From Paenibacillus assamensis DSM 18201 (GTDB taxonomy: Bacteria; Bacillota; Bacilli; Paenibacillales; Paenibacillaceae), in the NCBI RefSeq assembly GCF_000422445.1, contig NZ_KE383837.1, positions 186,001 to 250,000 of the forward strand: a DNA stretch of 64,000 bases. Reading direction: 5' to 3'. This document shows, piece by piece, positions 8,074 to 17,056 of the stretch (positions are counted from its first letter, which is position 1; each line of letters starts with the position of its first letter). The position numbers were made by a program, and so were the translations under genes. The notes beneath the pieces are model-generated. The model did not search any database and was not told the DNA's origin. It worked only from the letters and a program-made list of their open reading frames with translations.

Positions 8074-8969
8074 TGGCCATCCCCCCGACTTCGCGTCACT
8101 TCATTCAGCAATTCGCTGATACTGTTCGCCAAAATACGACCAGCTGTTTTGGGAGCAACGATACCGGGAAGTCCTGGAGCAAGCATTGCCTTAATGCCGC
8201 GCTTTTCCGCGAATCGGAAATCAATGCCGCCTGGCTTCGACGCCAAATCAATAAGTACAGCACGGTTTGGCATTTGAGATATGACCTGTGCTGTGACTAT
8301 CATAGTCGGTATCGTATTAAAAAGCAAGTCGATTTGAGACACATGCTGCGCAAGATTAGTCAAATAAAACGGCTCGCATCCCATCTCTACCCCTCTTGCG
8401 AAATGCTCTGGTCTGCGTACTCCTAATTTTACTCGTGCACCAAGTCCAAGCAGCGTACGTGCAAGTGTAAATCCTGTTCTACCCAATCCAAGCACGACTA
8501 TTTCTGCACCATGAATCGTAATGTCAGTATGCTGTATCGCCATCATGACAGCACCTTCAGCAGTCGGTATCGAGTTGTATATAGCGACATCATCGCGTTC
8601 GAATAATTCTAACAACGTAATGCGATATTTCGCACACAGTTTACTTAAATATGGCTTAGCCATGCCTGTAAATATAACTGCATGTTTAGGAAGCGCTGCG
8701 ATATCTTCTTCAGTTAATGTTAATTCTTCAGAAGTAAATATAGCGTGCACTCGGCCATCTTCATCCGTACCAACCGCAGGCAGCACCAATGCATCTGTAT
8801 CTCTCAACAACTCAAGAGATAGCGATTTGCGCTGAATGCCATGGTACGGATTTGACAGTTGGTCAAATCCTACTAGTGTCACACTTGCATCCAGCTCCGA
8901 CAGCTTCTGAAAGACTTCGATCTGTCTGGCATCGCCACCTAAGAACACGACATGAACGCCGGTCAACAT
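8070..8969 (-). CDS. dpaA: Dipicolinate synthase subunit A (SpoVFA)
   Basis: A 299-residue NAD(P)-binding subunit. The first Rossmann-like region begins VHVVFLGGDARQIE, and a second dinucleotide fold appears near residue 155 as EIVVLGLGRTGFTLART. The fold and length match DpaA/SpoVFA. Together with DpaB it makes dipicolinic acid during late sporulation. AAGGAG lies 12 bases before the ATG, a long spacing, so the start is likely but not certain. A candidate sigma-K promoter lies about 46-73 bases upstream and would fit mother-cell expression. The gene is first in a two-gene unit with dpaB. Confidence 0.93.
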   Translation of the reverse strand: MLTGVHVVFLGGDARQIEVFQKLSELDASVTLVGFDQLSNPYHGIQRKSLSLELLRDTDALVLPAVGTDEDGRVHAIFTSEELTLTEEDIAALPKHAVIFTGMAKPYLSKLCAKYRITLLELFERDDVAIYNSIPTAEGAVMMAIQHTDITIHGAEIVVLGLGRTGFTLARTLLGLGARVKLGVRRPEHFARGVEMGCEPFYLTNLAQHVSQIDLLFNTIPTMIVTAQVISQMPNRAVLIDLASKPGGIDFRFAEKRGIKAMLAPGLPGIVAPKTAGRILANSISELLNEVTRSRGDGQ

Positions 8970-9014
8970 GGTTGCGAATCACTCCTTTCTAACTTGCCGC
9001 TTGCACATCTAAAA

Positions 9015-9042
9015 CATCATATGCTAGCGCCCAGAAAGGGTG
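9015..9042 (-). promoter_or_regulatory. Candidate sigma-K promoter of dpaAB
   Basis: On the minus strand CACC (9039-9042) is followed after 15 bases by CATATGATG (9015-9023). This resembles the mother-cell sigma-K pattern (AC element, then CATA-N3-TA) with one mismatch in the final bases. B. subtilis spoVF is known to be sigma-K dependent, so position and context agree. The sequence match alone is modest. Confidence 0.4.
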
Positions 9043-9067
9043 CTTAGAATCAAACAACTCCAAAATG

Positions 9068-9099
9068 CAAAAAACGACTGCTTCACAAAGAAGCAGTCG
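9068..9099 (-). terminator. Intrinsic terminator after dut
   Basis: ACGACTGCTTC (9073-9083) pairs perfectly with 9089-9099 around a 5-base loop. The minus-strand transcript then reads TTTTTTGCATTTT. It lies 40 bases beyond the dut stop codon and separates dut from dpaAB. Confidence 0.92.
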
Positions 9100-9138
9100 T
9101 CTGATTCATGTTATAAAATATACGAGGGCATAGCCACA

Positions 9139-9597
9139 TTATTTCGTACCCGTATGACCAAAACCGCCTTCACCACGGATTGTATCGGACAATTCCTCTA
9201 CAGCCACAAGCTTTATGCGAGGTACTTCTTGAATAACCATTTGCGCAATACGTTCGTTTCGCTCAATCTTGAACGCTTGTTTACCATGATTTATAATGAG
9301 CACCTTTACTTCTCCGCGATAGTCCGCATCAATCGTACCAGGCGAATTCAGGCATGTAATTCCATTTTTATATGCTAATCCGCTGCGCGGACGAATTTGT
9401 GCTTCCAATTGCGGCGGAAGAGCCATCGCAAATCCTGTTGGTACAAGCATACGCTCACCCGGAGCTAATACAACTGATTCCTCTACTGCTGCATGCAGAT
9501 CAAAACCCGCTGCAAGCTCTGACATTTGCTGTGGAAGAGGAATATCCTCATTGCCTGGTAATTTTTTGATTTGAACTTCGTAACTGTTATTGGACAA
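9139..9597 (-). CDS. dut: dUTP diphosphatase (trimeric dUTPase)
   Basis: A 152-residue enzyme that hydrolyses dUTP to dUMP, keeping uracil out of DNA and supplying dTMP synthesis. All five trimeric dUTPase motifs are present in order: [37 protein letters not shown], and the C-terminal arm [10 protein letters not shown]. The TTG at 9597 is chosen because AGGAGGG lies just upstream; the frame further upstream (to 9633) lies inside pepR. It overlaps the end of pepR by 11 bases, so the two are co-translated. In B. subtilis this position holds ymxH, and its dUTPases are phage-derived. Here a complete chromosomal dut sits in a housekeeping operon. Confidence 0.95.
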   Translation of the reverse strand: MSNNSYEVQIKKLPGNEDIPLPQQMSELAAGFDLHAAVEESVVLAPGERMLVPTGFAMALPPQLEAQIRPRSGLAYKNGITCLNSPGTIDADYRGEVKVLIINHGKQAFKIERNERIAQMVIQEVPRIKLVAVEELSDTIRGEGGFGHTGTK

Positions 9598-10840
9598 GAC
9601 TATCCCTCCTGAATGCTGCAATCGCTGCGTCATTGTTACCTACCATAGACACTGCAAATGGCTGAGATGTCATGTTCTTAACAATCTCACGCACATCATC
9701 TTGTGTCACTGCCTCAATGCGAGCGATAATTTCATCTAATGTGTAATGTCTTCCTAGCATGAGTTCATTTTTGCCTAGACGTGTCATCCGGCTGCTCGTA
9801 CTTTCCAAACTTAAAATAAGACTGCCTTTTAACTGTTCTTTGCCCTTACGCAATTCTTCGTCCGATAAACCTTTAACCATAACATCTTGCAGTACTTCAA
9901 GCGTAAGTTCCAACACATCATTAGTCTGCTTCGGTGCTGTTCCCGCGTAAACCGTAAACAAACCACTGTCAATATGCGAAGAATGATAGGAATAAACCGA
10001 ATAAGCTAGACCGCGCTTCTCACGGATCTCTTGGAACAATCGTGAACTCATTCCCCCGCCGATAAAGTTATTCAGCAACACCATCGCGTACAAGTTAGGA
10101 TCATTCATCGAGCAACCTGGCAAGCTCATGCAAATATGATTTTGCTCCGTTTGCTTCTGGTGGAACAACAAATCACTCTTAAACGTTGGTGCTTCCACTG
10201 CTAACGGTTGACCCTCAACTTGGAAGTCACCAAAATGACGCTCAAGCAATTCAATAATCGAATCATCAATATTTCCCGCAACGGCTATAACCGTATTATC
10301 GATCGTATAGTGCTGATTCATATAGTGCTTCAGATCAGCAGAAGTCATTGCGTCTAATCGCTCTCTCGTACCTAATATCGGATAAGCCAATGAATGGGAA
10401 CCATACGCTGCACGAGTTAACAAATCATGAACAAGATCATCAGGCGTGTCTTCATACATCGATATTTCCTCTAGAATCACGTTTCTTTCTTTATGTAATT
10501 CCTCTTCAGCCATTTGTGACCGGAAAAACATATCGGAAAGAACATCTACAGCAATCGGCAAATGCTCATCAAGCACTTTCGTGTAGTAACAGGTATATTC
10601 TTTGGAAGTAAATGCATTTACATGTCCACCTATTCCATCGAATGCTTCAGCAATAGACTTTGCATCATATCGCTCTGTACCTTTAAATAACATATGTTCT
10701 ATAAAATGAGAAACACCGTTCGTCGTCTCATCCTCATTGCGCGATCCAGTCTTCACCCAGATGCCGAACGAAACTGAACGGCAGGTCGGAATTTTCTCTA
10801 AAACGACACGCAGGCCGTTTCGCAGCTGCACTTTTTCCAA
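9587..10840 (-). CDS. pepR: M16 family zinc peptidase (YmxG/MlpA-like)
   Basis: A 417-residue single-unit M16 (pitrilysin/processing-peptidase-like) protease. The inverted zinc motif HFIEH lies near residue 46 in [13 protein letters not shown], and the third ligand is expected in [11 protein letters not shown] about 76 residues later. The C-terminal half is the non-catalytic M16 repeat, with [19 protein letters not shown] near residue 275. B. subtilis MlpA at the same locus affects extracellular protease and spore functions. No signal peptide is visible, so it is probably cytoplasmic. The TTG start at 10840 has GGAGGA upstream. It overlaps dut. Confidence 0.92.
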   Translation of the reverse strand: MEKVQLRNGLRVVLEKIPTCRSVSFGIWVKTGSRNEDETTNGVSHFIEHMLFKGTERYDAKSIAEAFDGIGGHVNAFTSKEYTCYYTKVLDEHLPIAVDVLSDMFFRSQMAEEELHKERNVILEEISMYEDTPDDLVHDLLTRAAYGSHSLAYPILGTRERLDAMTSADLKHYMNQHYTIDNTVIAVAGNIDDSIIELLERHFGDFQVEGQPLAVEAPTFKSDLLFHQKQTEQNHICMSLPGCSMNDPNLYAMVLLNNFIGGGMSSRLFQEIREKRGLAYSVYSYHSSHIDSGLFTVYAGTAPKQTNDVLELTLEVLQDVMVKGLSDEELRKGKEQLKGSLILSLESTSSRMTRLGKNELMLGRHYTLDEIIARIEAVTQDDVREIVKNMTSQPFAVSMVGNNDAAIAAFRRDSLVQ

Positions 10841-10907
10841 CAGTAGCTCCTCCTTAACTCAATTCAATGCACTCCTTATCCTATCAAAAAAGTGCTATCT
10901 CCTCAAC

Positions 10908-11915
10908 TTATTCCCGATTTGCTTTTGAAATAACCCGCTTCTCAGACAGCACTTCACTGACGGTACCTGGCTCAAGCTTCTGTTCTCTTGCCATACGAAT
11001 AAATGTAGGCAGCGCTTGACTTGTCGCAGCTGTCGGATGCATCAACACGAGCACTCCAGGCTTCAACTTAGGCCTTACACGTTGAATAATTGTACTGGGT
11101 TCATTTGGGGTATTCCAGTCAATCGTATCCGCACTCCACAGCACCGTACGCATCTTCAATTGTTGTGCCGTCTTTACGGTAAGGCTGTTAAACGAGCCTG
11201 AAGGCGGTGCAAACCAATTGCTGCGCTTCCCGAGCTGCTTTTCTATTTCACGTTCTGTCTTTTCCATTTCAACATACTGCCGACCTTCACTAAGCTGTGC
11301 CATATTCGGATGTGTATAGGCATGATTGCCAATCTCATGTCCTTCTTCCGTTAGACGCTTCGCCAGTTCAGGGTTACGGCGAACCCATGAGCCATCTAAA
11401 AAGAAAGTTGTCTTCACTTTGTGCTCTTTCAATGTTTTCAAGATGGGCTCAATATGTTCATTCCCCCAAGCTACGTTAATCATAAACGCAACCATCGCTT
11501 TATTTTCATTACCTCTATAAATTGGCTCCACAGGTAAATCCGCCAAAGTTACTTCTGGTTTCATTTCTCGATATACAAGCTTTAATGGGGAACCTTTCGG
11601 TAGCTTCCTATTATGTTCGTAAGATGTCTCCACATCTACTTCAAGTCCGTTATAACCAGGTACAGCTTTCCATACGCGATCTACACGGGCATTTATAGGT
11701 GCTTCCCGCTGCTCCTCGGCCGCTTTTTTAATTCGTTGACGCAATTCGTCTACGTCTATTTCATCTAAATTACTGCTCATCTGAAACGCATCGCTATTAA
11801 CTAGACGAGCTTTATGCTCTGTCACATATTTACTTGCACCGGTGGAATCTACGATAATCCAAGCGATCATACAAGTAAAGCCGATAACAATCCACTTTTG
11901 TTTCGTTGCGTTCAA
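10908..11915 (-). CDS. ylxY: Polysaccharide deacetylase-like sporulation protein YlxY
   Basis: A 335-residue protein with one N-terminal membrane anchor (about residues 6-25), a spacer with a basic/acidic helix, and a C-terminal NodB-like domain from about residue 125. The HxxxH metal motif is intact as GNHAYTHPNM. Two catalytic elements are altered: the motif-1 aspartates are replaced (FMINVAWG), and the usual arginine of RPPxG is alanine (APPSG). This makes normal deacetylase activity doubtful; B. subtilis YlxY at the same locus is the likely ortholog. The TTG at 11915 follows AAAGGGGTG. It lies between pnp, with its own terminator, and pepR. The 140-base gap upstream is AT-rich, with no promoter I can assign. 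Confidence 0.85.
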   Translation of the reverse strand: MNATKQKWIVIGFTCMIAWIIVDSTGASKYVTEHKARLVNSDAFQMSSNLDEIDVDELRQRIKKAAEEQREAPINARVDRVWKAVPGYNGLEVDVETSYEHNRKLPKGSPLKLVYREMKPEVTLADLPVEPIYRGNENKAMVAFMINVAWGNEHIEPILKTLKEHKVKTTFFLDGSWVRRNPELAKRLTEEGHEIGNHAYTHPNMAQLSEGRQYVEMEKTEREIEKQLGKRSNWFAPPSGSFNSLTVKTAQQLKMRTVLWSADTIDWNTPNEPSTIIQRVRPKLKPGVLVLMHPTAATSQALPTFIRMAREQKLEPGTVSEVLSEKRVISKANRE

Positions 11916-12063
11916 CTCGGTCACCCCTTTGATGGTTGTCCATATGGATCCGTTCCATTCTATGCATCTTTGGAACGTTCTATTCGATATAGCAAAACAA
12001 CTATCCATATAGGGTGAACGAAATGTATAGTTTTTACTACCTTTCCTCCCTTAAACTTTACTG

Positions 12064-12096
12064 AAAACAAAAAAGAGCCAGATTCATCTGGCTCTT
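12064..12096 (-). terminator. Intrinsic terminator of pnp
   Basis: AAGAGCCAGAT (12073-12083) pairs with ATCTGGCTCTT (12086-12096). The minus-strand transcript continues TTTTTTGTTTT. It lies 32 bases after the pnp stop codon. Confidence 0.93.
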
Positions 12097-12127
12097 ACTA
12101 AGTAATTCATTTAACAGGCAAATGATA

Positions 12128-14353
12128 TTACGAACGATCTGAACGATTGTCGCCTTGGTTTGGACGTGGTCCACGAGGGCCTTGTCCATTCGGTCTACGA
12201 CCACCTTCAGGGCGTGGAGGTCGAGCAGCTGGGGAACTGGAGCTTGAAACAACTGCTGTTCCTGCTTCACTAGCTGGTTCCAACAACACTTTGCGGGACA
12301 AGTTAATGCGTCCTTGTTGATCGATTTCAACAACCTTAACTTCGATCTTGTCACCGATGTTCACAACATCTTCTACTTTTGCCACACGCTCAGTAGAAAG
12401 TTGGGAAATGTGAACAAGACCTTCTTTATTAGGAAGTACTTCAACAAAAGCACCGAACTTCTCAACACGTTTAACCGTACCTGTGTACACTTCGCCGATT
12501 TCAACTTCACGTACGATACCCTCAATAATATCACGAGCACGTTCGTTAGCTTCTTGGCTAGGAGACGCAATGAAAATACGGCCATCTTGTTCGATATCAA
12601 TCTTAACGCCAGTTTCTTCGATAATTTTGTTAACGACTTTACCGCCTGCGCCGATAACATCACGAATCTTATCTGGGTTAATTTGCATCGTCAAGATTTT
12701 AGGCGCATACGGAGACAATGATTCGCGCGGCTGCTGAATAGCTTCCAGCATTTTACTAAGGATATACATACGTCCTTCATTCGCTTGTGCAAGCGCTTGA
12801 GACAAGATATCGCGGTTGATACCGTCAATCTTAATATCCATTTGAATCGCTGTTACACCTTCAGCTGTACCTGCAACTTTGAAGTCCATATCGCCAAGGT
12901 GATCTTCCATACCTTGAATATCAGACAAGATAGAGAAATGATCTCCATCTTTAATTAGACCCATTGCAATACCTGCCACTGGAGCTTTGATCGGTACGCC
13001 AGCATCCATCATTGCCAATGTACTTGCGCAAATACTAGCCTGAGATGTGGAACCGTTGGACTCAAGGCACTCAGAAACGAGACGAATGGTGTATGGGAAA
13101 TCAACCTCGTTCGGGATCACTTTGCTCAATGCACGCTCACCCAACGCACCATGTCCAATTTCACGACGTCCTGGCGCGCGAAGCGGTCTTGCTTCACCAA
13201 CAGAGAACGGCGGGAAGTTATAGTGGTGCATGAAACGCTTCGATTCTTCCGTACCAACACCATCAAGAATTTGCACATCACCAAGCGCTCCAAGTGTACA
13301 AATGCTAAGTGCTTGTGTTTGACCACGTGTGAATAGACCTGATCCATGTGTACGTGGAAGCAAGCCTACTTGGCTTTCAATTGGACGGATCTCGTTCAAT
13401 TGACGACCATCTGGGCGTACTTTGTCATGAGTAATAAGACGGCGTACTTCTTCTTTAACGATATCGTACAATGTCTCTTTAACATCATCCACTTTTTCAG
13501 GTTGCTCTATATAGAGATGCTCAAAGTGCTCAGCTGCTTCTTGGTTAATAGCATCAATAGCATCTTGACGAGCATGCTTCTCTTGAATGCGAATAGCTTC
13601 AACTAGACGAGATTGAGCGAATGCACGTACTGCCGCGCTCACTTCCTCATCAACCGCATGAAGCTTCGCTTCGATCTTTTCTTTTCCTGAAATTGCTGCA
13701 AATTCTTCAATCTTAGCAACAATGTTCTTGATTTCATCGTGACCGAATAGAATAGCCTCAAGCATTACTTCTTCAGGTACTTCATTTGCTTCAGCTTCTA
13801 CCATCATGATAGCGTCTTTCGTACCCGCTACAACAACACGAAGATCAGTCTTCTCTTCTTGCTCAACCGTAGGATTGATGATGAATTGACCATCAATACG
13901 ACCAACGATAACGCCTCCGATTGGACCGTTAAACGGAACATCAGAAATCGCCAAGGAAGCAGAAGTACCGATCATTGCTGCGATCTCAGGCGGGCAGTCT
14001 TGATCCACACTCATCACAAGATCGACGATTTGAACATCGTTACGGAATCCTTCCGGGAACAATGGACGAATCGGGCGATCAATGAGGCGGCTTGCCAAAA
14101 TAGCTTTCTCACTTGGTCTTCCTTCACGCTTAATAAATCCGCCAGGAATTTTACCTACTGAATATAAACGTTCTTCATAGTTGACCGTTAGCGGGAAGAA
14201 ATCTAGGTCTTTCGGTTCTTTGGACGCTGTGACGGTACACAATACAACTGTGTCGCCATAACGAACAGTTACCGCCGCGTTAGCTTGCTTAGCCAACTGT
14301 CCTGTCTCCAGTACAAGCGGTCTTCCGCCGAGGTCCATCTCGATGCGATGCAT
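12128..14353 (-). CDS. pnp: Polyribonucleotide nucleotidyltransferase (PNPase)
   Basis: A 741-residue phosphorolytic 3'-5' exoribonuclease. Two RNase PH domains are visible (first from residue 1, second from about 310 with [16 protein letters not shown]), then a KH domain near 555 ([17 protein letters not shown]) and an S1 domain near 620 ([21 protein letters not shown]). The tail after about residue 695 is a serine stretch followed by an Arg/Gly/Pro-rich segment ([18 protein letters not shown]). The ATG at 14353 has AAGGAGG upstream; the longer frame to 14473 has no such support. It acts in RNA decay and tRNA/sRNA turnover. A terminator-like hairpin lies about 70 bases upstream, so expression may be attenuated. 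Confidence 0.97.
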   Translation of the reverse strand: MHRIEMDLGGRPLVLETGQLAKQANAAVTVRYGDTVVLCTVTASKEPKDLDFFPLTVNYEERLYSVGKIPGGFIKREGRPSEKAILASRLIDRPIRPLFPEGFRNDVQIVDLVMSVDQDCPPEIAAMIGTSASLAISDVPFNGPIGGVIVGRIDGQFIINPTVEQEEKTDLRVVVAGTKDAIMMVEAEANEVPEEVMLEAILFGHDEIKNIVAKIEEFAAISGKEKIEAKLHAVDEEVSAAVRAFAQSRLVEAIRIQEKHARQDAIDAINQEAAEHFEHLYIEQPEKVDDVKETLYDIVKEEVRRLITHDKVRPDGRQLNEIRPIESQVGLLPRTHGSGLFTRGQTQALSICTLGALGDVQILDGVGTEESKRFMHHYNFPPFSVGEARPLRAPGRREIGHGALGERALSKVIPNEVDFPYTIRLVSECLESNGSTSQASICASTLAMMDAGVPIKAPVAGIAMGLIKDGDHFSILSDIQGMEDHLGDMDFKVAGTAEGVTAIQMDIKIDGINRDILSQALAQANEGRMYILSKMLEAIQQPRESLSPYAPKILTMQINPDKIRDVIGAGGKVVNKIIEETGVKIDIEQDGRIFIASPSQEANERARDIIEGIVREVEIGEVYTGTVKRVEKFGAFVEVLPNKEGLVHISQLSTERVAKVEDVVNIGDKIEVKVVEIDQQGRINLSRKVLLEPASEAGTAVVSSSSSPAARPPRPEGGRRPNGQGPRGPRPNQGDNRSDRS

Positions 14354-14423
14354 GGAATCCCTCCTTAATGTATAACCATACTCCAATTCTGTACGTGTAA
14401 CATTATTTCCTGCTTTACGCTGC

Positions 14424-14447
14424 AAAAACCGTCTCTCATCCAGAGAC
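14424..14447 (-). terminator. Terminator-like hairpin in the pnp leader
   Basis: GTCTCT pairs with AGAGAC (arms 14442-14447 and 14431-14436) around 5 bases, followed on the minus strand by GGTTTTTGC. It lies between the rpsO terminator and the pnp ribosome binding site, so it would act on readthrough or on a pnp-specific transcript. The stem is only six base pairs, so strength is uncertain. Confidence 0.4.
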
Positions 14448-14524
14448 ACGATAAATCTCAGCTTGTCTAGCATTCATTCAGTCAGAACTAAAAATAGGTA
14501 TGTAAATAAATTTGACTATACGAT

Positions 14525-14577
14525 AAAAAGCAACCCAGTTGCATGCCGCTCACGGCGGCGATATACAACCAGGCTGC
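14525..14577 (-). terminator. Intrinsic terminator of rpsO
   Basis: The outer arms 14530-14541 and 14566-14577 form a 12-bp stem with three G-U pairs. An inner GC-rich hairpin (GCCGC/GCGGC) fills the loop. The minus-strand transcript then reads CTTTTTATCG. It lies 15 bases after the rpsO stop codon. Confidence 0.8.
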
Positions 14578-14591
14578 TTGGGTTAGAGCTA

Positions 14592-14861
14592 TTAACGACG
14601 CAAACCGAGTTTCTCGATCAATGCGCTGTAACGCTTAACATCTTTGTTTTTCAAGTAAGCCAACAACTTACGGCGTTGACCAACCATTTTCAACAAACCA
14701 CGACGGGAATGATGATCTTTCTTGTGCGTACGCAAGTGATCAGTCAAATTAACGATGTTTTGCGTAAGGATAGCGATCTGAACTTCCGGGGAACCCGTGT
14801 CAGAAGCGTGAGTCTTGTGCTCTTCGATAAGCTGTTGCTTACGTTCTTGAGACAATGCCAT
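14592..14861 (-). CDS. rpsO: 30S ribosomal protein S15
   Basis: An 89-residue protein of exactly the usual S15 length, with [33 protein letters not shown] and the basic [11 protein letters not shown]. It is a primary 16S rRNA binder (helices 20-22). The ATG at 14861 has GGAGGTG upstream. It has its own promoter, a structured leader and a strong terminator, so it is largely an independent unit between ribF and pnp. The rpsO-pnp arrangement is conserved in most bacteria. Confidence 0.98.
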   Translation of the reverse strand: MALSQERKQQLIEEHKTHASDTGSPEVQIAILTQNIVNLTDHLRTHKKDHHSRRGLLKMVGQRRKLLAYLKNKDVKRYSALIEKLGLRR

Positions 14862-14941
14862 CCTATTCACCTCCAATTTCATTATTCATAGTGTATTCCA
14901 ACAGCCTCGTTACCGATGGTGAGATCAAGCAACCAAGCAAT

Positions 14942-14964
14942 GGACAAGTGTTGTCCGTAGACAA
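14942..14964 (-). promoter_or_regulatory. Alternative hairpins in the rpsO leader
   Basis: In the minus-strand transcript TTGTC-TACG-GACAA and GGACAA-CAC-TTGTCC share the same central GACAA. Only one of the two hairpins can form at a time, or they form a pseudoknot-like fold. They begin 7 bases after the rpsO -10 box in a leader of about 100 bases. S15 autoregulation through structured rpsO leaders is known in several bacteria, so this is a good candidate operator. Structure and mechanism are inferred. Confidence 0.4.
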
Positions 14965-14971
14965 CGATATT

Positions 14972-15000
14972 AGTATAGCATCATTATAAGAGAAAGTAAA
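14972..15000 (-). promoter_or_regulatory. Promoter of rpsO
   Basis: On the minus strand TTTACT (14995-15000) and TATACT (14972-14977) are separated by 17 bases, and the -10 is preceded by TGC, an extended -10. It is well placed for rpsO transcription independent of ribF. Confidence 0.65.
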
Positions 15001-15045
15001 CTCAACAATTTCAGGACACTAATCAGAGCACCTGCTTCATGCCAA

Positions 15046-15984
15046 TTAGCCTCGCAGCACTGCACGTGCATCCTCAGCATCTCGTGTGATCTGCTCAATT
15101 AATTCCTGTATACCATTAAATTTCTTCTCTGAACGCAAATACGCAATCAGCGATACGGTCAACGTTTCATCATAAATATCCGCATCAAAGTCAAACAAAT
15201 GAGCTTCAATAATCGGAGCTAGTATATGACTGTGGAAAGTAGGCTTCAAGCCTATGCTAAGCACGCCATCATACATTTCGCCACGCACTTGAACACGTAC
15301 TGCATACACACCTAAACGCGGAATATAATACGGCTCTGCCGGATCTACGTTAGCGGTTGGAAATCCAATCGTGCGTCCCCGCTTTTCACCGTGCACCACC
15401 GTACCTGTAATCGAATATGGACGGCCAAGCAAGTGATTGGCTTGAACCATATCTCCATCATCTAGACATGCGCGAATACGGGTACTGCTCACCTTTTGTC
15501 CTTTATCATCAAACGGTTCAACGATATCGACAGAAAAACAATCTTTTCCTATTTCACGCAGCGATTCAGCTGTACCGACACCTTGGAAGCCAAAACGATA
15601 GTCAAATCCACATACGACATGCTGAGCCTTCAGCTTGCACAATGCTTCAACAAACTGTTGAGGCGAAATACGTGCGAACTCAAGATCGAAATTAACGACA
15701 TACATAAAATCGACTCCAAGCTTCACTAACTGACGCTCTTTCTCGGCAAGCGGAGTTAAATATCGTTCATAGCCTTGTCTTCCAAATACGTATTTGGGAT
15801 GAGGATGAAACGTCATAACTCCAAGTGGGATATTATGCTCTCGACTATATGCAAGGCCACGCTCTATTACATGAATATGCCCGGTATGAAGTCCATCGAA
15901 GTGCCCTAGCACAACAACTTGTGGCTGTGAATGCAGCTGCCAAGCCGAATCATTCAATATATGTTGTAAAGCTATCGTTTCCAT
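15046..15984 (-). CDS. ribF: Bifunctional riboflavin kinase/FAD synthetase
   Basis: A 312-residue two-domain enzyme (RibC in B. subtilis) that makes FMN from riboflavin and then FAD. The N-terminal adenylyltransferase domain has VVLGHFDGLHTGH near residue 25 and the later motif KVSSTRIRACLDDGD near 165. The C-terminal kinase domain (from about 185) has GEKRGRTIGFPTANV and GVYAVRV. The ATG at 15984 is preceded by AGGAG at 11 bases. It follows truB after a 151-base gap in which I see only a weak 5-bp hairpin (16041-16055). No FMN riboswitch-like sequence is seen in that gap. Confidence 0.95.
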   Translation of the reverse strand: METIALQHILNDSAWQLHSQPQVVVLGHFDGLHTGHIHVIERGLAYSREHNIPLGVMTFHPHPKYVFGRQGYERYLTPLAEKERQLVKLGVDFMYVVNFDLEFARISPQQFVEALCKLKAQHVVCGFDYRFGFQGVGTAESLREIGKDCFSVDIVEPFDDKGQKVSSTRIRACLDDGDMVQANHLLGRPYSITGTVVHGEKRGRTIGFPTANVDPAEPYYIPRLGVYAVRVQVRGEMYDGVLSIGLKPTFHSHILAPIIEAHLFDFDADIYDETLTVSLIAYLRSEKKFNGIQELIEQITRDAEDARAVLRG

Positions 15985-16135
15985 ATGTCATCGAGCTCCT
16001 ACATCCAGTTCTAGGGGTTGTTCCTCTATTCACAAGTTCAGCGTCATCAGGACGCATACGAGCAATTAAGGGCTATGTTACACATCAGCCAACCGTACTC
16101 ATTATACATCTGATGACTAGCAGACTACAACCCTA

Positions 16136-17056
16136 TTAGGATGGAAGAAATGCTTTTACTGCCCGTAATGCAAACTGACCTTCTGGAACTTGAAATAATC
16201 CGTAGAACGTTCCTTGTTCATCATGCAATCGATACAACTGCTGCGTCAAAGGTGTAAACGAACATGCGCGGAAAGGAATTCCCTTGCCTTGCGTCGCATA
16301 AGACGCATACTCATTTTGGATTTGGATCGAAGGGATAAAGGAGACAGCCTTTTCAATAGAAATCAAATGCTCTTCTAATGAACCGTCACTCACAGCATGT
16401 TGAATTTGTTCAATCGTCAAGCTGTCTTTCTCTTCAAGTCCTGCAGATAATGTACGTACAAGCTTCCCCATCGTAGAAGGTACTTGCAACGAGCGCCCAA
16501 TATCGACACACAACGTACGGATATACGTTCCTTTTGAACAAGTTACACGGAATCGAACAGTAGGTTCACTCGTTCCAACACCTAGACATTCAAGGATAGA
16601 AATATCATGTATCGTAGCTTTTCTCGACTTACGCTCAACGACCTTTCCTTCTCTAGCGAGCTCGTACAATCGCTTTCCATTCACCTTAACGGCAGAATAC
16701 ATAGGAGGCGTTTGCTCAATCTCACCTACAAAAGAAAGAATGGATTCACGGATTTGAGATTCTGTCAAATGAGAACAATCAGCAGTGTCCGTGATCTCAC
16801 CTGTGCTATCTTCCGTATCCGTTGCTTTACCAAAACAAATGACCGCTTCATATTGCTTTGGCTGTTCTTGCAAATATTCTACAATACGCGTTGCTCTGCC
16901 TAAACAAAGCGGAAGAACTCCTGTTACTTGCGGATCAAGCGTACCTGTATGCCCAATACGCTTCTCCTTTAAGATCCCTCGTACTTTTGCAACTACATCG
17001 TGCGAAGTCCATCCTTCTGGCTTCCACACCGACAACACGCCGTTCCATTGTGTCAT
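16136..17056 (-). CDS. truB: tRNA pseudouridine(55) synthase
   Basis: A 306-residue enzyme that converts U55 of the T-loop to pseudouridine. The catalytic aspartate lies in GHTGTLDPQVTGVLPL near residue 38, preceded by the substrate motif KPEGWTSHDVV. Further family sequences are TPPMYSAVKVNGKRLYELAR and CSKGTYIRTLCVDIG. The C-terminal extension is the usual PUA-like region. The ATG overlaps the nrnA stop codon (ATGA) with AGGTGA upstream, so it is coupled to nrnA. Confidence 0.96.
   Translation of the reverse strand: MTQWNGVLSVWKPEGWTSHDVVAKVRGILKEKRIGHTGTLDPQVTGVLPLCLGRATRIVEYLQEQPKQYEAVICFGKATDTEDSTGEITDTADCSHLTESQIRESILSFVGEIEQTPPMYSAVKVNGKRLYELAREGKVVERKSRKATIHDISILECLGVGTSEPTVRFRVTCSKGTYIRTLCVDIGRSLQVPSTMGKLVRTLSAGLEEKDSLTIEQIQHAVSDGSLEEHLISIEKAVSFIPSIQIQNEYASYATQGKGIPFRACSFTPLTQQLYRLHDEQGTFYGLFQVPEGQFALRAVKAFLPS

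Noticed and set aside
9139-9597. dUTPase as a sign of a prophage
   Set aside because: No other phage-like gene nearby; flanking genes are in conserved chromosomal order and the gene overlaps pepR.
15985-16135. FMN riboswitch before ribF
   Set aside because: No FMN aptamer-like conserved blocks, and the gap is too short for aptamer plus expression platform.
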